Assembly: GCF_965227365.1 (NCBI RefSeq) | Contig: NZ_OZ245754.1 | Location: 434,001 to 498,000, forward strand | Source of the DNA: Hwanghaeella sp965227365 | GTDB taxonomy: Bacteria > Pseudomonadota > Alphaproteobacteria > UBA8366 > Aestuariispiraceae | DNA: 64,000 bases | Reading direction: 5' to 3' | Shown: positions 59,322 through 64,000 of the stretch, one piece after another | Numbering within the stretch: position 1 is the first letter of the stretch | How the letters are laid out: every line of letters starts with the position of its first letter | Notes under the pieces: generated by a model | Seen by the model: only the letters and a program-made list of their open reading frames with translations | Told to the model about the DNA's origin: nothing | Databases searched by the model: none | Translations under genes and position numbers: made by a program

Positions 59322-61499
59322 TCACGCCGCGCTCACCTGCCGTTCGGCGCAGGGGATGTCCACCCAGAACGTGCTGCCTTCGCCGACCTCGCTGTCGAAG
59401 TCGAGATCGCCCTCCAACGCGGCGGCCAATTGCTTGGACACCGCGAGACCGATGCCGTAGCTCTCGGTCGCGGTGAAGGAATCGCGATGCAGGCTGCCGA
59501 ACAGGCGGAAGATCGTTTCGCGATCCTCCGCCGGTATGCCGATGCCCGTATCGGCGATGAAAAGGCGCAGGACACCGCCGGGCCGCTGGGTCGCCTCAAT
59601 TGTGACCGAGCCGTTTTCCCGGTTGAATTTCACTGCATTGTTCAAAAGGTTGATCACGATCTGGCGCAGGCGCACGGGATCGGTCCGAACCGCAGGCATG
59701 CTGCCTGGTTGCAGCCGGTTTTCGATCGTGACCCCCCTGGTTTCCGCAAAGGCGTCCACCAAGGCAACACATTCCGCGACAAGGTCCGTGAGGGAGGTTT
59801 CCTGAAAATGGACATCGATCCGCTGGTCTTCGATTGCCGCCAGATCAAGAACTTGATCAACCAAACCCAGCAATTGTCTGCCGCCGGTCAGGATGCTGTT
59901 CAAATAATCCTTTTGGGAGTCGGTCAATGTCTTGCCGGAATCGAGCATGAGTAGCTCCGAAAACCCGATGATGGCATTCAACGGAGTACGCAATTCGTGG
60001 CTCATGCTGGCCAGGAAGTGCGACTTCGCCTGGCTTGCTTCTTCCGCATGCTGGCGGGCCCTGACCGCTTCGAAGGCTGCGGCCTTGCGCGCCGATATAT
60101 CCCGGCCCACACCCCGGTACCCGATGAATTCCCCGTCTTCGTCCAGGACCGGACGGGCGTTCAGCAATACGTAGCGCGTCCGTCCATCGGGGTGTCCCCA
60201 GGATGCTTCGAAATTCACGATCGGTTCCTGCTTCGCCATCACGTCGTCCAGAGCGCTCAATTCCGGCACAGCTTCCTGACTCAATTCGACACGAATCTGC
60301 TTGCGGTTCTTGCCGAGAAGTTCTTCCGGCTCCAACCCGATGATGTCGACCGTTTTGCCGTCCATGAAGGTAAAGGTACCGTTCTGGTCCGTTTCCCAAA
60401 ACCAGTCCGCGCCGCAATCAGCGAAGTCCCGGAACCGGCCTTCGCTGTCTTTTAGTGCACCCGCCACGTGTTCAAGCGTGCTGCCGACGACATTGAATTC
60501 CCGAACCCGAGATCCTTGAAATGGTTTGATCCGTGCGCCGGACAGGATGCCTTCCGAATACCGTGTGAGCGTATCGAGCGCGCGCATCGAAAAGTTCAGA
60601 ATGACCCTGGTGGCGATCAACGTGGTCAACAGAATGGCTACGACGACGACGGCAATCACTTTCAGAAAGGAGGTCGCAAGCTGTTCAACCACCTGAACGG
60701 ACTGTTCACTTACCAAGGACAAGTCGTCTGTTCCGGCACCGTCCTTTCCGATGCTGAAATCGAATATCAGTCTGTCGTCGAGTGAGACGTGGTGTTGCTG
60801 TCCGCCCTCCGTTTTCGGAAGCGAACTAATCCAATCCGGACTGGGATTTGCCGTTATAATTTGATCGCCAAAGAGCAGCGCGGATCTCTGTGCACCGGAA
60901 AGTTCTTGGAATTCCCGCAGGAGGTCGTTGTTTCTATTCATGAAAATGCCGCCGGTCAGGTCTCCAAGCACCTCCCCGGTATCGGCTGAGATTATGTGTC
61001 GTTTGGTCGTGATCGCGACGAGTGTTGCCCCGTTGTTCGGCCGAGCGAAGATCCGGCTCGAATATTCCGCGGTGGGCGAGGCCTCGACCAATGCCGCCAT
61101 GTACTCATTGCCTGCCGGGTGATCGCTGATTTCCTGTTGCAGAGGACTGTTGTGGTCGCGGATGTAAAGGAAATCCAAATGACCTTGCTGTTTGGTGTAG
61201 AGGATCGCCGTCAGTATTTCATCCAGCGTCTGGGAATCTTGCGCCTGTAACGCTTTTTGCAGAGCATCGCTTTGAACCGCCGAGTCGATCGCGGAGCCCA
61301 GACCCGCTTTTCTGGAACTGACCAAAAGCTGGGCGATCGCATCGCTCTTCTTCTTGATCAGGCTGATATCTTCTTCGACCGCGAGTCTCGATACAAAATA
61401 AATGCTCCCAATCGTAACAATGGTTACGACCGTCAATACCGACAGCAACGCGGTCGCGACGACATGGGAAAAGCGAACATCGTTAAGCACGGATTTCAT
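59322..61499 (-). CDS. luxQ: LuxQ-like sensor histidine kinase (no receiver domain)
   Basis: A 725-residue inner-membrane kinase. TM1 is at about 12-36, a periplasmic domain at 40-278, TM2 at 279-299, then a HAMP-like linker, a PAS domain (about 352-475), HisKA with His501 (SHELRTPLNAIIGF) and HATPase (N-box INLLNNAVKF, ADTGIGIP at 649-656, YGIGLAV). The periplasmic STGEVLG and the linker EFNVVGSTLEHV align by eye with Vibrio LuxQ, and its gene directly follows luxP with 1 base between. LuxQ is a hybrid kinase with a C-terminal receiver; here none is present and the protein ends after the HATPase. The longer frame would add 16 residues. Confidence 0.85.
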   Translation of the reverse strand: MKSVLNDVRFSHVVATALLSVLTVVTIVTIGSIYFVSRLAVEEDISLIKKKSDAIAQLLVSSRKAGLGSAIDSAVQSDALQKALQAQDSQTLDEILTAILYTKQQGHLDFLYIRDHNSPLQQEISDHPAGNEYMAALVEASPTAEYSSRIFARPNNGATLVAITTKRHIISADTGEVLGDLTGGIFMNRNNDLLREFQELSGAQRSALLFGDQIITANPSPDWISSLPKTEGGQQHHVSLDDRLIFDFSIGKDGAGTDDLSLVSEQSVQVVEQLATSFLKVIAVVVVAILLTTLIATRVILNFSMRALDTLTRYSEGILSGARIKPFQGSRVREFNVVGSTLEHVAGALKDSEGRFRDFADCGADWFWETDQNGTFTFMDGKTVDIIGLEPEELLGKNRKQIRVELSQEAVPELSALDDVMAKQEPIVNFEASWGHPDGRTRYVLLNARPVLDEDGEFIGYRGVGRDISARKAAAFEAVRARQHAEEASQAKSHFLASMSHELRTPLNAIIGFSELLMLDSGKTLTDSQKDYLNSILTGGRQLLGLVDQVLDLAAIEDQRIDVHFQETSLTDLVAECVALVDAFAETRGVTIENRLQPGSMPAVRTDPVRLRQIVINLLNNAVKFNRENGSVTIEATQRPGGVLRLFIADTGIGIPAEDRETIFRLFGSLHRDSFTATESYGIGLAVSKQLAAALEGDLDFDSEVGEGSTFWVDIPCAERQVSAA

Positions 61500-61500
61500 G

Positions 61501-62622
61501 CTACCTCGAATACCGGAAGGCACGTGCCTCCAGGGCTTTGAGGTCACCTTCGGTCATGTTCCCATCAATCTTAACAATGTCGCCCGAAAACACGGTCGGG
61601 ACCTGTTCCGCTTTCCCCTGGTGGTCCAGGGAAATTGCTTCCGCCATGGCAACGCCATTGTCGTCGTTCATGCGCATCACCGAAAATGCCAGCTTGGACT
61701 CTCGCATCGCAGCCAACTCGGCGGACCCGCCGCCCCAGCCGTTTACCAGAACCTTCCCCTGCATACCCAATTCGTCGATCGCGTCAATCACGCCAAGGGC
61801 AATGTCGGTCGAACAGGCGTATATGAAGTCCAGGTCGGGTTCACGGGACAGTATTTCCTTGGCGGCTTTACGGGCGCGGGCCCTGTCGAAATTGACATAA
61901 AAGCTGGCGCGCAGATCCATCCCGGGACGGCGTTCCATTTCCTCGATGAATGTGTTCCCGCGCATTTGGCTGACATATCCCTTCGGACCGAAGAAAACGG
62001 CGTAGCGCGCTCCCTCCGGAAATCGCCGGGCATACTCCCGGGCCAAGATACGCGTGCCGAGCAGATGGTCGAAACCGACATACAGAAACGGCTGTTTGCC
62101 ATCGAATGCCCGAAGCGGCGTCGTGATGTTCTGCAAAATGATCTTCGTCTTGCCGATGCTGTTAACCCTATCGATCATGCCCTGGTGACGCAGTGCGTCG
62201 AGAGTGAAGATAAGATAATCTGGCGAGGTCCGGATCACTTCCTGGATCAATGTTCCTTGCAGCCGCAGATCCGTACCCGGTTTCGTGAAGCGCTCGGTAA
62301 TTTCGAATTCCAGGCCCAGTTCGCGCATGCGCGATTCGAAAGAGTCGACGCTGCGCCGCCAATAGTCCGATTGCTGCAGCCCCGGATAGACGATGAAGAT
62401 ACGAACCGGCGCCTGCTGTTCCACATTGGGCGGCACCCCGGCGGCACGCACTATTTCTTCAAAGGCTCGGGCAAGGGCCGCCTGTTCGGGGTGTGCTTCC
62501 AGAAATTCGGGAAGACGCCAGTAGTCGTGATTGAATTGATCCGCAAATGCCGTGCCTGAGCCGATTAGGAACAGTGCCCATGCCAAGACGATCCTCGAAA
62601 CGATTGCACGTGACCGCTGCAT
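61501..62622 (-). CDS. luxP: LuxP-like autoinducer-2 periplasmic binding protein
   Basis: A 373-residue periplasmic protein with a signal peptide (VLAWALFLIGSGTAFA, cleavage before DQF). The sequence aligns by eye over its whole length with Vibrio harveyi LuxP: VYPGLQQSDYW, KIILQNITTP, QPFLYVGFDH, MRGNTFIEE, DFIYACSTDIALG, NGWGGGSAEL, VMRMNDDNG. All residues reported to bind borated AI-2 are kept: Q83, S85, W88, N165, R221, T272, W296, R317 (LuxP Q77, S79, W82, N159, R215, T266, W289, R310, recalled from the structure). The start MQRSRAIVS is fixed by the signal peptide. It is followed by luxQ. A promoter-like element lies at 62751-62780. Confidence 0.88.
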   Translation of the reverse strand: MQRSRAIVSRIVLAWALFLIGSGTAFADQFNHDYWRLPEFLEAHPEQAALARAFEEIVRAAGVPPNVEQQAPVRIFIVYPGLQQSDYWRRSVDSFESRMRELGLEFEITERFTKPGTDLRLQGTLIQEVIRTSPDYLIFTLDALRHQGMIDRVNSIGKTKIILQNITTPLRAFDGKQPFLYVGFDHLLGTRILAREYARRFPEGARYAVFFGPKGYVSQMRGNTFIEEMERRPGMDLRASFYVNFDRARARKAAKEILSREPDLDFIYACSTDIALGVIDAIDELGMQGKVLVNGWGGGSAELAAMRESKLAFSVMRMNDDNGVAMAEAISLDHQGKAEQVPTVFSGDIVKIDGNMTEGDLKALEARAFRYSR

Positions 62623-62750
62623 GGGCTTCAGCCACCCTGAACACGCAATTGATGGACGCCGGAAACCGGATCGACCGCCGCCCTCGCTGGAACTGGTCAC
62701 CACTTGCATTTTTTGGTTTCCAACGTTCGCCATGCGTTCATGTGAAAGTT

Positions 62751-62780
62751 ATAATATTTACAATTTAACGCGGGCAGCAA
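62751..62780 (-). promoter_or_regulatory. Candidate promoter for luxPQ
   Basis: On the minus strand TTGCTG (62775-62780) and TATTAT (62751-62756) are 18 bases apart within a small AT-rich stretch, about 130 bases before the luxP ATG. It is the best match in the gap. Confidence 0.35.
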
Positions 62781-62819
62781 GTGCAATAACCAGTGTGGAA
62801 TCAGGCTTCGATGCCGCGA

Positions 62820-63275
62820 TCATACACCCTTACCGCAATAGGCCGGCAGGGGATAGGCATCGAGCAATCCAGTGTCTTTTGCTTCCCGCTCATCGTTGGC
62901 ATAGCGGCCCCCGCTGAAACGGGGACAGTCACGGGCAAGGCCTTCGCGCACGATGACCTGGGCGATGTCCACACCATTCCATTCGCAGATGCCGACCTCC
63001 CGCCCGCGTGTCCGCTCGCCTGTCAGATGGCAGGTCACTTCTTTTTGCATTACCAGCAATTGCATGAAAGCCGTGGCATCGCCGCCCAGAGGCATGTACC
63101 GGCCGGGGGCGGCAATGCCTTGCAGGCGAATCCGGGTATCCCCTATCGCGATTTCGTCGCCGGAGGGGACGTCCGAGACCAAACCGGTCAAGGTGCTCGG
63201 GGTCTGGGCCGTGGCCGGCGCGGCGAACAGTAAAATCGCAAGCGCAGGCAGAACAAGGCGAAGTCTGGCGATCAT
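62820..63275 (-). CDS. Secreted SNase-like (thermonuclease-fold) protein, degenerate
   Basis: A 151-residue protein with a signal peptide (ALAILLFAAPATA, cleavage before QTP). The core LTGLVSDVPSGDEIAIGDTRIRLQGIAAPGRYMP, CHLTGERTRGREVGICEWNGVDIAQVIVREGLARDC and EREAKDTGLLDAY is that of the thermonuclease family. The catalytic Asp and Glu expected in IDAPE are replaced (IAAPG), so nuclease activity is unlikely. Three cysteines remain in the mature part. A second paralogue lies just upstream on the strand. Confidence 0.72.
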   Translation of the reverse strand: MIARLRLVLPALAILLFAAPATAQTPSTLTGLVSDVPSGDEIAIGDTRIRLQGIAAPGRYMPLGGDATAFMQLLVMQKEVTCHLTGERTRGREVGICEWNGVDIAQVIVREGLARDCPRFSGGRYANDEREAKDTGLLDAYPLPAYCGKGV

Positions 63276-63308
63276 GGTTTCCTCTATGACCTCGTATGCT
63301 TTGGGACC

Positions 63309-63857
63309 TCATATGCGTGGAATTTCATCCTCGCTTGACGAGGGTTTGCCGCAATACAGAGGTGGGGTAAAGCTGTCCGCTATCCCGGTATCCTTGGCGC
63401 GTTTGACGTCCGTGTCATAGAGGCGCCCCCCTAGCCGACGGCAGGGCAAGGCGAGGCCCTCGCGGACCAGTAGTTCGCTGATATCCCGACCGCCGATCCG
63501 GCATGTGCCGAGTTCCTGGTCTCGAAAGGCCCGTCCGGAAAGGCGGCAAACCACGTCGCGATTCAGGATCAAGGTGTTCAGAAACAGTACCGCGTCGCTG
63601 CCGATCGGTGTGCCGAAAGGCGGCGCGACAATCCCCATCAAGCGGATCTTCAAGCCGCCGGATTGGATTTCGTCGCCGGCGCGGACCTGGGTCACACGGA
63701 TATGAAGGGTGCGCGGGGTAAAGGATCGATCGGACGATCCGGTTGCCGGCGCGGGGGTTGGTGCAACGGAGAAGAGGAAGGGGATCAGCAGGACGAGCAG
63801 AATGGACGATCGACGGAACCGGTTACAGATGACGCGGTTTGATCCGTTTCCGCCCAT
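63309..63857 (-). CDS. Secreted SNase-like protein, second paralogue
   Basis: A 182-residue protein with an N-terminal signal/anchor (SSILLVLLIPFLFSVAP). It repeats the preceding gene's pattern: IRVTQVRAGDEIQSGGLKIRLMGIVAPPFGTP, CRLSGRAFRDQELGTCRIGGRDISELLVREGLALPCRRL and RAKDTGIADSFTPPLYCGK. The acidic catalytic residues are again absent (IVAPP). The two genes are tandem on the minus strand, 33 bases apart. A structural or binding role is more likely than nuclease activity. Confidence 0.7.
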   Translation of the reverse strand: MGGNGSNRVICNRFRRSSILLVLLIPFLFSVAPTPAPATGSSDRSFTPRTLHIRVTQVRAGDEIQSGGLKIRLMGIVAPPFGTPIGSDAVLFLNTLILNRDVVCRLSGRAFRDQELGTCRIGGRDISELLVREGLALPCRRLGGRLYDTDVKRAKDTGIADSFTPPLYCGKPSSSEDEIPRI

Positions 63858-63858
63858 G

Positions 63859-64000
63859 TTATGTTGCCCGGACCTCGTCTGATTTGCAGAACACGACGCC
63901 AGCCTCTGCCATTTCTTTCGTTGCGGTGTTCAAGGACCCGTCCAGATCGATGGCGCGGCAGGCATCTTCAACCAGCACGACATCGAATCCTTCGGAGCGG
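63859..64000 (-). CDS. pncA: Nicotinamidase/isochorismatase-like hydrolase, C-terminal part, cut by window edge
   Basis: Only the last 46 codons lie in the window. The sequence GFDVVLVEDACRAIDLDGSLNTATKEMAEAGVVFC is the usual C-terminal strand-helix of PncA-type cysteine hydrolases, with DACRAI typical of nicotinamidase. The catalytic Cys and Asp lie outside. The stop is 1 base before the downstream SNase-like gene start, so it heads that tandem. The symbol is provisional. Confidence 0.6.
   Translation of the reverse strand, partial: RSEGFDVVLVEDACRAIDLDGSLNTATKEMAEAGVVFCKSDEVRAT

Noticed and set aside
61501..62622. Ribose- or galactose-binding protein
   Set aside because: The AI-2 contact residues and the whole alignment favour LuxP; a general sugar-binding protein would lack R317, W296 and the N165 NITTP motif.
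1..64000. tRNA, rRNA, CRISPR array, insertion sequence or prophage
   Set aside because: None was recognised on either strand by eye; a covariance or profile search would be the decisive check.

Overview
The window is a GC-rich, gene-dense chromosomal segment of an alphaproteobacterium, most likely a marine Rhodospirillales-type organism. The evidence is a three-gene proton-translocating transhydrogenase (pntAA-pntAB-pntB), COQ9, YdcH/DUF465 and DUF2336 proteins, an eukaryote-type NADP isocitrate dehydrogenase, a mesaconyl-CoA hydratase/CitE-like pair (ethylmalonyl-CoA pathway) and the style of the GGDEF proteins. I see no insertion sequence, prophage, CRISPR array, rRNA or tRNA. Both ends cut a gene: an acyl-CoA synthetase on the left and a nicotinamidase-like hydrolase on the right.

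Layout. 1-8 kb: acyl-CoA synthetase, oligoendopeptidase F, an alpha/beta hydrolase, Hsp20, an ABC1/UbiB-type kinase, a DUF302 protein, a REC-GGDEF diguanylate cyclase and a free-standing HPt protein. 8.4-14.1 kb: the pnt operon, with a histone-H1-like tail on PntAA, then a four-gene set of two DUF1538 membrane proteins, a divergent PII-like protein and a CBS-pair protein. 14-23 kb: housekeeping genes (rpsU, def, COQ9, purEK, phosphofructokinase, mlaA/mlaC) and a protein with a degenerate GGDEF domain. 23-31 kb: thioesterase, diguanylate cyclase, MoxR ATPase, GNAT, DUF2336, CoxE-type VWA protein and a VPLPA-CTERM secreted protein. 31-42 kb: icd, psuGK, PaiB-like protein, VOC protein, dienelactone hydrolase, ychF-pth-rplY and prs. 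42-49 kb: lipoproteins, an M24-fold protein without metal ligands, pgeF, midA, lgt, hldD and an AEC transporter. 49-57 kb: mesaconyl-CoA hydratase, EamA transporter, CitE-like protein, pyridoxal kinase, a 957-residue acidic TPR-glycosyltransferase-like protein and asd. 57.6-64 kb: LysR regulator, methyltransferase, a LuxP/LuxQ-like pair, two degenerate SNase-fold secreted proteins and pncA.

The most noteworthy systems are these. (1) A LuxP-LuxQ-like operon (59322-62622) in which every LuxP residue known to contact autoinducer-2 is kept, but the kinase has no receiver domain and no luxU/luxO gene lies beside it. (2) The DUF1538-DUF1538-PII-CBS operon (11773-14131), which looks like a two-subunit membrane transporter with two small sensor proteins. 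(3) The basic histone-like tail on PntAA. (4) The TPR/GT protein with a roughly 500-residue acidic, repeat-bearing N-terminus.

Where the longest open frame began upstream of the likely start, starts were chosen from ribosome-binding sites, signal peptides and family length. Family assignments rest on motifs and overall sequence recalled by eye; no database search was run.
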